A stretch of 64,000 nucleotides of DNA. Origin: Paracoccus methylarcula (lineage in GTDB: Bacteria > Pseudomonadota > Alphaproteobacteria > Rhodobacterales > Rhodobacteraceae). The stretch covers positions 140,118-204,117 of the forward strand of contig NZ_PXNQ02000009.1 in assembly GCF_003007735.2 (NCBI RefSeq), in the 5' to 3' direction. Under the pieces are notes generated by a model that saw nothing but the letters and a program-made list of their open reading frames with translations, did not search any database and was not told where the DNA came from. Numbering within the stretch: position 1 is the first letter of the stretch; each line of letters begins with the position of its first letter. The position numbers were made by a program, and so were the translations under genes. Shown here one piece after another: positions 44,120 to 53,366 of this stretch.

Positions 44120-45360
44120 CCGAAGAGAAAAGCTCCACCGCGCTGGACCGGTCCGACAGCCGGGTCCGCCATGACGAAGGCATCATCGGTGCGGTCCGCG
44201 CCTTCATGGATCGTATTCGTTCGGGTGATCTGGGCATGCTGCCCGTTGCTGTCGGCCTCGTGCTGATCGCGACCGTCTTCACCTCGCTGAACCCGGTCTT
44301 CCTGGCGCCGAACAATCTTGTGAACCTGCTGTTCGATGCCGCGGCCGTCGGTTGCATCTCGCTTGGTGTCGTCTGTGTCCTGCTGCTGGGGCAGATCGAT
44401 CTGTCGATCGGCTCGATGAGCGGACTTGCCTCGGCATTGATGGGGGTGCTGTGGGTCAAGATGGGGCTGCCGGTTCCGTTGGCAATCCTTGCGGCACTGA
44501 CCGCAGGGGCCGTGACCGGGCTGGTCTATGCCAGCTTCCTGAACCGGTTCGGGATGCCCAGCTTCGTTTCGACACTGGCCGGGTTGCTGGCGCTGCTGGG
44601 GATGCAACTTTACCTGCTCGGCTCTACCGGGTCGATCAATCTCAACTACAATTCGGCCCTGGTCCGCTTTGGCCAGATCCTGATCATGCCGGCCTGGCTC
44701 AGCTATTTGCTGGCGATCCTGCCGGGGGTGGTCAGCGTCACCATGGGGCTGCGTGCCATGCGCCGTCGGGCCGAGGCCAACCTGTCCAATCCGGGGCTGA
44801 GCGTGCTGCTGGCCAAGGCGGGCCTGCTGACCGTCGCGCTTCTGATCGCCGTGTCATATCTGAACACGGGCCGTGGCGTGCCTTACATGTTCGGGCTGTT
44901 CGTGCTGCTGGTCGTCATCATGAACTATGCGCTGACCCGCACGAAATGGGGCCGCTCGATGTTCGCCGTCGGCGGCAATAGCGAGGCCGCCCGCCGCGCG
45001 GGCATCAATGTCAACCGCATCCGCCTGTCGGCCTTCATGCTGTGTTCGACACTGGCCGCGCTTGGCGGGGTGCTGTCGGCGGCGCGGCTGGCCTCGTCCA
45101 GCCAGCAGGCGGGCACCGGGGACGTGAACCTGAACGCCATCGCGGCAGCGGTGATCGGGGGAACTTCGCTGTTCGGCGGGCGCGGCTCGGCCTGGTCGGC
45201 GCTGCTGGGGGTGCTGGTCATCCAGGCGATCTCGAACGGGCTGACATTGCTCAATCTCAGCTCGTCGCTGCGCTACATGATCACCGGCGCGGTTCTGGCC
45301 ATCGCGGTCATCGTCGACTCGCTGGCCCGCCAATCCCGCGCAAGCCACGGCCGCGCGTGA
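44116..45360 (+). CDS. Sugar/polyol ABC transporter permease
   Basis: 414 residues of the BPD_transp_2 (RbsC/XylH) class, with about ten helices. Motifs: NLLFDAAAVGCISLGVVCVLLLGQIDLSIG, broken here only for length; then SFVSTLAGLLALLG, the loop GGNSEAARRAGINVNRIRL and IGGTSLFGGRGSAWSALLG near the end. It forms a homodimeric channel with the ATPase gene it overlaps. The length above 400 matches XylH more than RbsC. Confidence 0.93.
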   Translation: MTEEKSSTALDRSDSRVRHDEGIIGAVRAFMDRIRSGDLGMLPVAVGLVLIATVFTSLNPVFLAPNNLVNLLFDAAAVGCISLGVVCVLLLGQIDLSIGSMSGLASALMGVLWVKMGLPVPLAILAALTAGAVTGLVYASFLNRFGMPSFVSTLAGLLALLGMQLYLLGSTGSINLNYNSALVRFGQILIMPAWLSYLLAILPGVVSVTMGLRAMRRRAEANLSNPGLSVLLAKAGLLTVALLIAVSYLNTGRGVPYMFGLFVLLVVIMNYALTRTKWGRSMFAVGGNSEAARRAGINVNRIRLSAFMLCSTLAALGGVLSAARLASSSQQAGTGDVNLNAIAAAVIGGTSLFGGRGSAWSALLGVLVIQAISNGLTLLNLSSSLRYMITGAVLAIAVIVDSLARQSRASHGRA

Positions 45361-45381
45361 CCCGAAGACAGGAGAAAAAAG

Positions 45382-46110
45382 ATGGCTGAACTGATGACAG
45401 GCAAGGTCGCGGCGATCACCGGCGCGGCCTCGGGGATCGGGTTGGAATGCGCGAGAACGCTGCTGGCCGAGGGGGCGACGGTCGTGCTGATCGACCGGGC
45501 CGGGGACCGGCTGGAGAAGTTATGCGCAGAGCTTGGACCGCAGGCGAAACCGCTGGTTGTAGATCTGCTGGACGGTGCGCAGGTGGACGCGATGGCGGCG
45601 CGGATCGAAGAGATCGCCGGGCCGCTGGACATCCTGCATGCCAATGCCGGCGCCTATATCGGCGGGGCGGCGGCCGAGGGCAATCCCGATGACTGGGACC
45701 GGATGCTGAACCTGAACATCAATGCGGCCTTCCGCTGTGTTCGCGCCGTCCTGCCCGGCATGATCGAACGCAAGAGCGGCGATATCATCTTTACCTCCTC
45801 GGTGGCGGGCGTCGTGCCGGTGGTGTGGGAGCCGATCTACACGGCCTCGAAATTCGCGGTGCAGGCCTTTCTGCATGCGACGCGGCGGCAGGTGTCGCAG
45901 CATGGTATCCGCATGGGCGCGGTTCTGCCCGGTCCGGTCGTGACCGCGCTGCTGGACGACTGGCCCAAGGCCAAGATGGAAGAGGCGCTGGCCAATGGCT
46001 CGCTGATGCAACCCGGGGAGGTGGCCGAGGCGGTGCTGTTCATGCTGAGCCGTCCGCGCAATGTCGTCATCCGCGATCTCGTCATCCTGCCGAATAGCGT
46101 CGATCTGTAA
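45382..46110 (+). CDS. Short-chain dehydrogenase, probably ribitol 2-dehydrogenase
   Basis: 242 residues; GACAGGAGA precedes the ATG. The NAD motif TGAASGIG is at residues 13-20, NAG in [10 protein letters not shown], catalytic Ser near 139-140 and Tyr153/Lys157 (YTASK). The pattern [54 protein letters not shown] and the end VILPNSVDL closely matches the ribitol 2-dehydrogenase group known in Rhodobacter and Zymomonas. It would oxidise ribitol to D-ribulose with NAD. The neighbouring kinase then makes ribulose-5-phosphate, which supports the call. The similarity is from memory. Confidence 0.85.
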   Translation: MAELMTGKVAAITGAASGIGLECARTLLAEGATVVLIDRAGDRLEKLCAELGPQAKPLVVDLLDGAQVDAMAARIEEIAGPLDILHANAGAYIGGAAAEGNPDDWDRMLNLNINAAFRCVRAVLPGMIERKSGDIIFTSSVAGVVPVVWEPIYTASKFAVQAFLHATRRQVSQHGIRMGAVLPGPVVTALLDDWPKAKMEEALANGSLMQPGEVAEAVLFMLSRPRNVVIRDLVILPNSVDL

Positions 46111-46136
46111 CGGCCGGTCATTCACGAGGATTTCCC

Positions 46137-47798
46137 ATGACAGAAGATCAATCCGAAGGCGCGTCGGGTGCCTTGTTCCTTGGCGTCGATGTCGGCTCGG
46201 GCAGTGCGCGTGCGGGCATCTTCGACGCGGCAGGCCGGATGCTTGCGTCAGCCAAGCGCGACATCACCCTGTGGCGCGAGGGCGCCGAGATCGCCGAGCA
46301 ATCCAGCGATGATATCTGGTCCGCCGTCTGCGCCTCCGTGCGCGAGGCGGTGGGCAAGGCCGGGATCGATCCGGCGCGCGTGGCGGGGATCGGCTTTGAC
46401 GCCACCTGCTCGCTGGTCGTGCTGGGCGAGGGTGGTGCGCCGGTCTCGGTCAGTGCCTCTGGCGATGACGCGCGCAATATCATCGTCTGGATGGATCACC
46501 GCGCCGTTCGCCAGGCCGAGCGCATCAACGCGATGGGCCATCCGGTGCTGCGCTATGTCGGGGGCGTGATCTCGCCCGAGATGGAAACACCCAAGATCCT
46601 GTGGCTCAAGGAGAACATGCCGCAAAGCTATGGCAGGGCCTGGCAATTCATGGACCTGGCGGATTTCCTGACATGGCGGGCAAGTGGCGATCTGGCGCGC
46701 TCGACCTGCACCGTGACCTGCAAATGGACCTACCTGGCCCATGAGAGCCGGTGGGATCCGGATTATTTCCGGCGGATCGGGTTGGCCGAACTGGCGGATG
46801 AGGATTTCGCCCGGATCGGCCAGCAGGTCGTCGCCCCCGGCACTCCGCTTGGGCAGGGGATGACGGTCGAGGCGGCAGCGGAATTGGGGCTTCGTCCGGG
46901 AACGCCTGTCGCGGCGGGGCTGATCGACGCTCATGCGGGCGGGATCGGCACGGTCGGGGTCGAGGGCAGGCCGCAGGATAACCTTGCCTATGTGTTCGGC
47001 ACATCTTCCTGCACCATGACCTCGACGGACGAACCGGTCTTCGTTCCGGGTGTCTGGGGGCCCTATTACCAGGCGATGGTGCCGGGATTGTGGCTGAACG
47101 AGGGCGGGCAATCCGCCACCGGCGCGGCCATCGACCAACTCCTGTCCTTTCATCCCGCCGTAGCCGAGGCGCGGGAAGCGGCTGACAAGGCCGGGCAACC
47201 GCTTCCCGTCTGGCTGGCCGAACAGGCAAGTGCCGCCACCCCGTCGCTTTCGGCGGCTATCGATCTGGCGGAGGGGCTACATGTCGTGCCCGAGTTTCTC
47301 GGCAACCGCGCTCCCTTCGCCGATCCGCATGCCCGGGCGATGATCGCAGGGCTGGGCATGGAGCGTGATGTCGATAACCTTGTTGCCCTCTATATCGCGG
47401 GGATCGGCGGCATCGGATACGGTTTGCGCCAGATCATCGAGACGCAGGAACAGGCCGGTGCGAGGGTGCGCCGGATCGTGATCTCGGGCGGAGCGGGAGA
47501 GCTTGATATCGTGCGGCAGCTTCTGGCCGATGCGGTGAATATGCCGGTGATGACGGTGACCGCCGAACAGCCGGTTCTGCTGGGCTCTGCCATTCTCGGG
47601 GCATTGGCGGCGGGGCATTTCCCGGACATGCCGCAGGCGATGCGGGCGATGTCGCATATGTCGCGGGAATACCGGCCCGATCAGGCGGGGGCGCGTCAAG
47701 CACATGAGGATCGCTACCGCGCTTTCCGCTGCCTCCAGGAGGCCGGGCGGAGGATCCGGCAAAAGGATTGGTCCGGGGTGCCGCGGCCATCCGCGTGA
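46137..47798 (+). CDS. FGGY-family carbohydrate kinase, probably D-ribulokinase
   Basis: 553 residues. The ATP-grasp hexokinase fold starts GALFLGVDVGSGSARAGIFD, followed by GIGFDATCSLVVL, IIVWMDHRA, a substrate-recognition stretch (KILWLKENMPQSYGRAWQFM) and the C-terminal nucleotide site VRRIVISGGAGELDIVRQLL. The long form with WKWT-type CTVTCKWTYL is the ribulokinase (YDR109C/AraB-like) subgroup. With the adjacent ribitol-type dehydrogenase it would feed D-ribulose-5-phosphate into the pentose phosphate pathway. L-ribulose or another ketopentose is possible. Confidence 0.88.
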   Translation: MTEDQSEGASGALFLGVDVGSGSARAGIFDAAGRMLASAKRDITLWREGAEIAEQSSDDIWSAVCASVREAVGKAGIDPARVAGIGFDATCSLVVLGEGGAPVSVSASGDDARNIIVWMDHRAVRQAERINAMGHPVLRYVGGVISPEMETPKILWLKENMPQSYGRAWQFMDLADFLTWRASGDLARSTCTVTCKWTYLAHESRWDPDYFRRIGLAELADEDFARIGQQVVAPGTPLGQGMTVEAAAELGLRPGTPVAAGLIDAHAGGIGTVGVEGRPQDNLAYVFGTSSCTMTSTDEPVFVPGVWGPYYQAMVPGLWLNEGGQSATGAAIDQLLSFHPAVAEAREAADKAGQPLPVWLAEQASAATPSLSAAIDLAEGLHVVPEFLGNRAPFADPHARAMIAGLGMERDVDNLVALYIAGIGGIGYGLRQIIETQEQAGARVRRIVISGGAGELDIVRQLLADAVNMPVMTVTAEQPVLLGSAILGALAAGHFPDMPQAMRAMSHMSREYRPDQAGARQAHEDRYRAFRCLQEAGRRIRQKDWSGVPRPSA

Positions 47799-47891
47799 AC
47801 GGATGGGCAAACGCATGGGGCGATGCTAGAACAGGCGGCCTGTGACACGGGATATTGCCGCCTTCGGGCCTGACGGGATCGCATTGCCAAG

Positions 47892-49036
47892 ATGACACCA
47901 GCCGCGCGGATCAATGCAGCAATCGGGCTGCTCGATGAAATATTTGACGGCCGTCCGGCCGAACAGGCGCTGCTGCGCTGGTCCCGGGGCAGCCGCTATG
48001 CGGGCTCCGGGGACCGCGCGGCGGTGCGCGATCTGGTCTATGAGCCTTGCGGCGGCGCAACAGCCTGGCTGCCCTGGGTGGCGGGCTGTCGGGCCGGGGG
48101 CTGATGATCGGCCTCTGCCGCGAGGCGGGACGGGATCCGGACGAGGTCTTTACCGGCGCGGGCTACGCCCCGGAGCCGCTGAGCGCGGAAGAGCGGGCGG
48201 CGGGTGATCGTGGCGATGCCGAGGATTTGCCCGGCTGGCTCTTGCCGCTGTGGCGCCAGTCGCTTGGTTCGGAGGCCGCTGCGGTTGCCGAGGCGATGGG
48301 CCGGCGTGCGCCGGTCTGGCTGCGTGTGAACCCGTTGCGCGGAACCGCCGGCGATGCGCTCTCCCTGCTCGCCGGGGATGGAATCGAGGCCGAGGCATGG
48401 CCGGACTTGACCGATGCCCTCCGCGTCACCGCTGGAGAGCGGCGCATCAACGGAAACCGCGCCTATCTGGAGGGGCTGGTCGAGCTTCAGGATCTGTCGC
48501 CGCAACTGGCCTGCGCGGCCTTGCCTTTGCAAGAAGGCGACCGGGTGCTGGATTACTGCGCGGGCGGCGGCGGCAAGGCGCTGGCACTGGCTGGCCGCCA
48601 GCCCGGATTGCGCCTTTTTGCCCATGATGCGGAACCGGCCCGGATGGCGGATTTGCCTGCGCGGGCAGAGCGGGCGGGAACGCATATTGAGCAGGTTTCA
48701 CAACCAAAGGGTGTGTTTGACCTGGTGGTCGCGGATGTGCCCTGTTCCGGCTCGGGCACCTGGCGGCGCACGCCGGACGCGAAATGGCGGCTGACCGGGG
48801 ACATGCTGGAGGAATTGCTCCGGACGCAGGGGGAAATACTTGATAAAGCGGCAGGTTATGTCGCGTCTGCTGGGTGTCTGGCCTATATGACCTGCTCGTT
48901 GCTGGCGCCAGAGAATGACGATGCCATTGACGCTTTCCTGGCCCGGAATACCCGCTTTGCGCAAATCGCCCGGCACCGCTGGACGCCGCTGACGGCCAGC
49001 GACGGCTTCTTCATGGCGTTATTGAAATGCAACTAA
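47892..49036 (+). pseudogene. RsmB/NOP-family rRNA (cytosine-C5) methyltransferase, frame broken by one missing base
   Basis: The first frame from the ATG at 47892 gives MTPAARINAAIGLLDEIFDG to RDLVYE, then runs wrong and stops at 48102-48104. The second frame, open from 48047, continues LRRRNSLAALGGGLSGRGLM and holds the catalytic domain: SAM motif DYCAGGGGKALAL, DVPCSGSGTWRR with its conserved Cys, and the nucleophile Cys in AYMTCSLL. Adding one G between 48044 and 48046 (GAG GCC TTG) joins the two into a 381-residue protein of normal size. It would methylate 16S rRNA cytosine 967 or a similar site. Either a recent mutation or a sequencing slip explains the break. Confidence 0.87.
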
Positions 49037-49177
49037 TAGTTGCATAACGCTCTCCTTTTCAATTAATGGAATCTTAACGATTCGGCCCGTAAGCCGAAAC
49101 ATCCGGCTTTGCGAGAGTTCGAGTTGCATGACCCATCTGGATGAGCGCTTGGCATTCCCCGTGACGCGATATGGCTG

Positions 49178-51238
49178 GTGCCGTTCCTGTTTCTTCCCGG
49201 GCTGGTGCTGTTGATCCTTCCGGGACATGGCGTCGGGGCCGCGGCGATGGTGATCGCCGCCATTGCTGTCTCCTGGTATTGTGTCGGCGGTGTGGTCACG
49301 GTGTCGCATATCTCGCGGAATGTCTTGCGGCGCCGGGCGCTGGCCGCGATCCGCGCCGAGGTCGAGGCGGCGGTGGATCCGATCTGGATATGTGATTGCG
49401 ACGGCAAGGTGCTGTTGCAGAATATCGCGTCGGTCGACGGGTTCGGAGATGCGATGGGCGGGAATATCCGCCTGCCGATTTCCCGCATGAAGGCCGACGC
49501 GGACGGGGTGCGGGACGAATTGGCCAGCCGCGCCTTCGAACTGGGCCGCGCCGAGATCGCGCTGCAAGGGGGCGATGCGCTGGCGGTCAGGCATGTGCCG
49601 GATGCGGCATTGCAGGTCTGGTCATATTGCCCCGCCGATGATCGGTCCGGAACTGCGGACGAGTTGGCTGGCGGGGATGCGGGCGGTGAATTCGATTCGC
49701 TGCCCGTCGCGCTGCTGCGGCTGACGCAGGATGGATATATTCGCCGCGCCAATGCTGCTGCCCGGCAGTTGTTGCTGGGCCGCCTGCCCGAGGGAAATTG
49801 CCCTGCGCCCCATCTTGGCAGCCTGCTGGACGGGCCGGGCCTGCCGATTGGCGACTGGCTTCGCGAAGTTTCCGCCGGGCAGGACGAGAAGCGCATCGCG
49901 ATGCTGCGCCTTCGCGATGCACAGGGCGGAGGCGCCGATGGCCAGGACCGTTATTTCCAGTTGTCGCTTTCGCGGGCGATGACGGGATTGCCGGGGTTCC
50001 TGGCGGTTCTGACGGATGCCAGCGAGCTGAAGACCCTGGAAGCTCAATTCGTGCAAAGCCAGAAGATGCAGGCGATCGGTCAGCTTGCCGGAGGTATCGC
50101 CCATGATTTCAACAATCTGCTGACGGCGATCAGCGGGCATTGCGACCTGCTCATGCTGCGCCGCGACAAATCCGATCCGGATTATGCCGATCTGGATCAG
50201 ATCAGTCAGAATGCCAACCGGGCGGCGGCGCTGGTCGGTCAGCTGCTGTCATTCTCGCGCAAGCAGAAGCTGACGCTGGAACGGCTGGATCTGCGGGACA
50301 TCCTGGCCGATCTGGCGCATCTGCTGAATCGTCTCGTGGCGGGTCAGGTCGCGTTGCATATCGGCCATGATCAGGCATTGATGGCGATCCGCGCCGATCG
50401 CCGCCTTCTCGAACAGGTGATCGTGAACCTGGTCGTCAATGCCCGCGATGCCATGCCGCGGGGCGGCGATATCCTGCTGCAAGCCGAAAACCTGTCCCTG
50501 GAAGCGCCCCTGACCCGCGATGGGATCACGATGCCAGCCGGGGAATATGTCTGCATTTCTGTCCGGGACGATGGTTGCGGGATCGCGCCCGAGCACCTGG
50601 GCAAGATCTTCGAGCCGTTCTTTACCACCAAATCGGTGGGCGAGGGGACCGGGCTGGGGCTCTCGACCGTCTATGGCATCGTCAAGCAGACCGGGGGCTA
50701 TGTGTTTTGCGACAGCGAACTGGGTGCAGGGACGCGTTTTTCGGTCTATTTCCCCGCGCAGGCTGCCACGGTCCCGGAGGAAAATCCGCGGAACGGACCC
50801 GTGGCGGCCGCGCTGCCGGGGATCGCCGATCGGCCCGAAACCGTGCTGCTTGTCGAGGACGAGGCATCCGTGCGTGCCGTGGCGGCCCGCGCCCTGCGCC
50901 TGAAAGGCTGCAAGGTGCATGAGGCGGATGGCGCCGATGCCGCCTTCGCCTTGCTGGGCGATCCCGATCTGCGGGTCGATGTCTTCGTGACCGATATCGT
51001 GATGCCGGGCATGAACGGACCGGCCTGGGTCCGGACCGCGCTGGAGGACCGGCCGGGGACGAGGGTCGTGTTCATGTCGGGCTATTCCGAGGATGTTTTC
51101 CCGGAGGGGCAGGTCTCGGTGCCGAACTCGGTCTTTCTGGCCAAGCCCTTCACATTGGCCGATTTCACCCGGACCGTGCAGGAGCAGGCCGCCGCGACAC
51201 GGGCCGCCGCGACACGGGCCGGGCCGGCGTGGCCGTGA
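49178..51238 (+). CDS. cckA: CckA-like hybrid histidine kinase (possible displaced start)
   Basis: The frame is open from 49145 with only GTG 49178 as a usable start (686 residues). Two membrane helices lead (LFLPGLVLLILPGHG and MVIAAIAVSWYCVGGVV), then PAS-like sensing regions, a HisKA helix with His309 (GGIAHDFNNLLTAISGHCDL), a HATPase domain (NLVVNARDAMPRGG, DDGCGI, GTGLGLSTVYG) and a receiver with Asp606 (VTDIVMPGMNG). The core matches CckA, which phosphorylates CtrA through ChpT. Adding one C to CCCC at 49157-49160 would link an ATG at 49128 and give 703 residues starting MTHLDERLAFPRDAIWLV. Confidence 0.9.
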   Translation: MPFLFLPGLVLLILPGHGVGAAAMVIAAIAVSWYCVGGVVTVSHISRNVLRRRALAAIRAEVEAAVDPIWICDCDGKVLLQNIASVDGFGDAMGGNIRLPISRMKADADGVRDELASRAFELGRAEIALQGGDALAVRHVPDAALQVWSYCPADDRSGTADELAGGDAGGEFDSLPVALLRLTQDGYIRRANAAARQLLLGRLPEGNCPAPHLGSLLDGPGLPIGDWLREVSAGQDEKRIAMLRLRDAQGGGADGQDRYFQLSLSRAMTGLPGFLAVLTDASELKTLEAQFVQSQKMQAIGQLAGGIAHDFNNLLTAISGHCDLLMLRRDKSDPDYADLDQISQNANRAAALVGQLLSFSRKQKLTLERLDLRDILADLAHLLNRLVAGQVALHIGHDQALMAIRADRRLLEQVIVNLVVNARDAMPRGGDILLQAENLSLEAPLTRDGITMPAGEYVCISVRDDGCGIAPEHLGKIFEPFFTTKSVGEGTGLGLSTVYGIVKQTGGYVFCDSELGAGTRFSVYFPAQAATVPEENPRNGPVAAALPGIADRPETVLLVEDEASVRAVAARALRLKGCKVHEADGADAAFALLGDPDLRVDVFVTDIVMPGMNGPAWVRTALEDRPGTRVVFMSGYSEDVFPEGQVSVPNSVFLAKPFTLADFTRTVQEQAAATRAAATRAGPAWP

Positions 51239-51262
51239 CCGGAAGGGTGGGATGTTCCGCCG

Positions 51263-51850
51263 TCAGTTCAGCGTTGCATAGAGATCGAGATCTGCCTGCA
51301 TCGCCCGGCGCAGCTTTTGCTCCTGCTCGGGGAGCAGGTCGACATCGACGGCGGGAGGCACATTCGCGCGAGGCAGCTCGACCGCGCAATCCAGCCGGTC
51401 TTCCAGGAACTCGACGAAAATATCTATGTTTTCATAGCGGAAGATCCGGTCGACCGCATGGCCATCATGCTGGAGGAAGCTGGATTGATCGCCGATGCCC
51501 AGGGATTGCGGCCCTCCGGCTGTTGCATATTCCTCGGCAAAGCGCGCGAAACTGACGCCTTCCATGAGATGTTCCGGATCGTCCAGATCGTCGCGCAAGC
51601 GGAAGCGATACCAGCTGCGCAACCACTCGACCGGATCGCGCATCAGGGCCACGGTCGTGAAGCTTTCGCCCGCCTGTGCCGTCAGCCATGGGCTGACATG
51701 GCGGTGAAACGTGGCAATATCGGTATGCTTCATCGTGGCCGGGCGCTGTATCGACGTCGTCGCGAGCGATTCCAGCGCCATGGCAATCGCGGTCGAGCCC
51801 GCTTTCGGAGTGGCGAGAAAAACCAACCGTTGATCCCAGAAAATCAGCAT
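51263..51850 (-). CDS. Sulfotransferase-like protein
   Basis: 195 residues from the ATG at 51850 with AAGGAAAGG upstream. It begins MLIFWDQRLVFLATPKAGST, the 5'-phosphosulfate loop (PKAGST) of PAPS-dependent sulfotransferases, followed by LMRDPVEWLRSWYRFR, the 3'-phosphate binding strand. The length is that of a minimal cytosolic sulfotransferase; no signal or membrane helix is seen. The acceptor could be a lipid, glycan or small molecule. The open frame continues upstream for 500 codons across recA on the other strand, but that part is antisense noise. Confidence 0.78.
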   Translation of the reverse strand: MLIFWDQRLVFLATPKAGSTAIAMALESLATTSIQRPATMKHTDIATFHRHVSPWLTAQAGESFTTVALMRDPVEWLRSWYRFRLRDDLDDPEHLMEGVSFARFAEEYATAGGPQSLGIGDQSSFLQHDGHAVDRIFRYENIDIFVEFLEDRLDCAVELPRANVPPAVDVDLLPEQEQKLRRAMQADLDLYATLN

Positions 51851-52016
51851 CGTCACACCTTTCCTTGGCCTCCCGCAGGAGGCGCGGGTCGGATATCGGG
51901 CAGGAGGCGGGATGTAAATATTTTCTTGGGTGTTTTGCGGGATGATCGGAGGACGAATCGTGCGAATGCGAGAGTTAGGGCTTGAAAAATGGCGAATATT
52001 GGCGCATCCATGGTTG

Positions 52017-52031
52017 GAACAAGAGGTGAAC
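52017..52031 (+). promoter_or_regulatory. LexA-binding SOS box upstream of recA
   Basis: GAAC-AAGAGGT-GAAC is a direct repeat with a 7-nt spacer, the alphaproteobacterial LexA consensus. It lies 59 nt before the recA start. A TTGAAA (51982-51987) 29 nt upstream of the box could be the -35. Confidence 0.85.
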
Positions 52032-52090
52032 ATCCTTTCGGTCGAGCAGATTGCTCCGCATGCGGGGCTATGGAATAAGGACAGGACATT

Positions 52091-53164
52091 ATGGCAACGG
52101 CGAGCATCTTGGACATGAACGACAGACGCAGCGCGGACAAGCAGAAGGCGCTGGACAGTGCGCTGGCGCAGATCGAGCGGCAATTCGGCAAGGGCTCGAT
52201 CATGAAGCTGGGCGCCGACAACCCGGTGACCGAGATCGAGGCGACCTCGACCGGCTCCCTGGGGCTCGACATCGCCCTGGGGATCGGCGGCTTGCCGAAA
52301 GGCCGGATCATCGAGATTTACGGCCCCGAGAGCAGCGGCAAGACGACGCTGACCCTGCATGCTGTCGCGGAAGAGCAGAAAAAGGGCGGGGTCTGCGCTT
52401 TTGTAGATGCCGAGCATGCGCTGGATCCGCAATATGCCCGCAAGCTGGGCGTCAACCTGGACGAGTTGCTGATCTCGCAACCCGACACGGGCGAGCAGGC
52501 GCTGGAGATCGTGGATACGCTGGTGCGATCCGGCGCGGTCAGCATGGTGGTGGTCGATTCGGTCGCCGCCTTGACCCCGAAAGCCGAGATCGAGGGCGAT
52601 ATGGGCGATCACCAGGTCGGCGCGCAGGCCCGGCTGATGAGCCAGGCGATGCGCAAGCTGACGGCCAGCATCGGCCGGTCGAACTGCATGGTGATCTTCA
52701 TCAACCAGATCCGGATGAAGATCGGCGTGATGTTCGGCAATCCCGAGACGACCTCGGGCGGCAACGCGCTGAAATTCTATGCCTCGGTGCGCCTGGACAT
52801 CCGCCGCACCGGCTCGATCAAGGATCGCGACGAGGTGACCGGCAACACGACCCGGGTGAAGGTGGTCAAGAACAAGGTCGCGCCGCCCTTCCGGCAGGTC
52901 GAGTTCGACATCATGTATGGCGAGGGGATCAGCAAGGTCGGCGAGTTGATCGACCTGGGCGTAAAGGCCGGCGTGGTCGAGAAATCGGGCGCCTGGTATT
53001 CCTATGGCGACGAGAGGATCGGGCAGGGGCGCGAGAATGCCAAGCAATACCTGCGCGACAACCCGGCCGCGGCCCACGCCATCGAGGACAAGATCCGGGC
53101 AAGCCACGGGCTGGATTTCGGCGCCGAAGAGGCCGGAGAGGATGATGTCCTGGGCGAGGAGTGA
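52091..53164 (+). CDS. recA: Recombinase RecA
   Basis: 357 residues. Walker A is GPESSGKTT at residues 78-86, with [14 protein letters not shown], Walker [10 protein letters not shown], the L1/L2 loops ([31 protein letters not shown]) and an acidic C-terminus. It forms filaments on single-stranded DNA, drives strand exchange and triggers LexA self-cleavage. AAGGACAGG precedes the ATG and a LexA box is upstream, so it is SOS-induced. A terminator lies 27 nt after the stop. Confidence 0.99.
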   Translation: MATASILDMNDRRSADKQKALDSALAQIERQFGKGSIMKLGADNPVTEIEATSTGSLGLDIALGIGGLPKGRIIEIYGPESSGKTTLTLHAVAEEQKKGGVCAFVDAEHALDPQYARKLGVNLDELLISQPDTGEQALEIVDTLVRSGAVSMVVVDSVAALTPKAEIEGDMGDHQVGAQARLMSQAMRKLTASIGRSNCMVIFINQIRMKIGVMFGNPETTSGGNALKFYASVRLDIRRTGSIKDRDEVTGNTTRVKVVKNKVAPPFRQVEFDIMYGEGISKVGELIDLGVKAGVVEKSGAWYSYGDERIGQGRENAKQYLRDNPAAAHAIEDKIRASHGLDFGAEEAGEDDVLGEE

Positions 53165-53190
53165 TCGCCCTCGCCATCGTTGATTAAGCA

Positions 53191-53224
53191 GCGCGTGGGG
53201 GCTTGTCCCCGCGCGCCACTTTTG
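53191..53224 (+). terminator. Intrinsic terminator after recA
   Basis: GCGCGTGGGG pairs with CCCCGCGCGC (one G-T pair) over a 6-nt loop, followed by CACTTTT. The weak T-tract lowers certainty. Confidence 0.75.
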
Positions 53225-53245
53225 ATCCGGGGGTTTTGCCCTGTC

Positions 53246-53267
53246 CGATATCGGGCTGAAGAAGAAG
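53246..53267 (+). repeat. Intergenic 3'-end element, copy F (diverged)
   Basis: CGATATCGGGCTGAAGAAG plus AAG, keeping the GATAT and GAAGAAGAAG parts. It lies between recA and alaS, both on the plus strand. It is the one copy whose U-rich strand follows no gene on that strand. Confidence 0.55.
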
Positions 53268-53366
53268 CGGGGATGCCGGGATTGCTGGACAGCCGCATTG
53301 GCTGGGGCTAGACCGTAGGCCAGCCCGGCCAAGGCCGGACGCGAATATTTTGCGAGAAGGCCCCAT

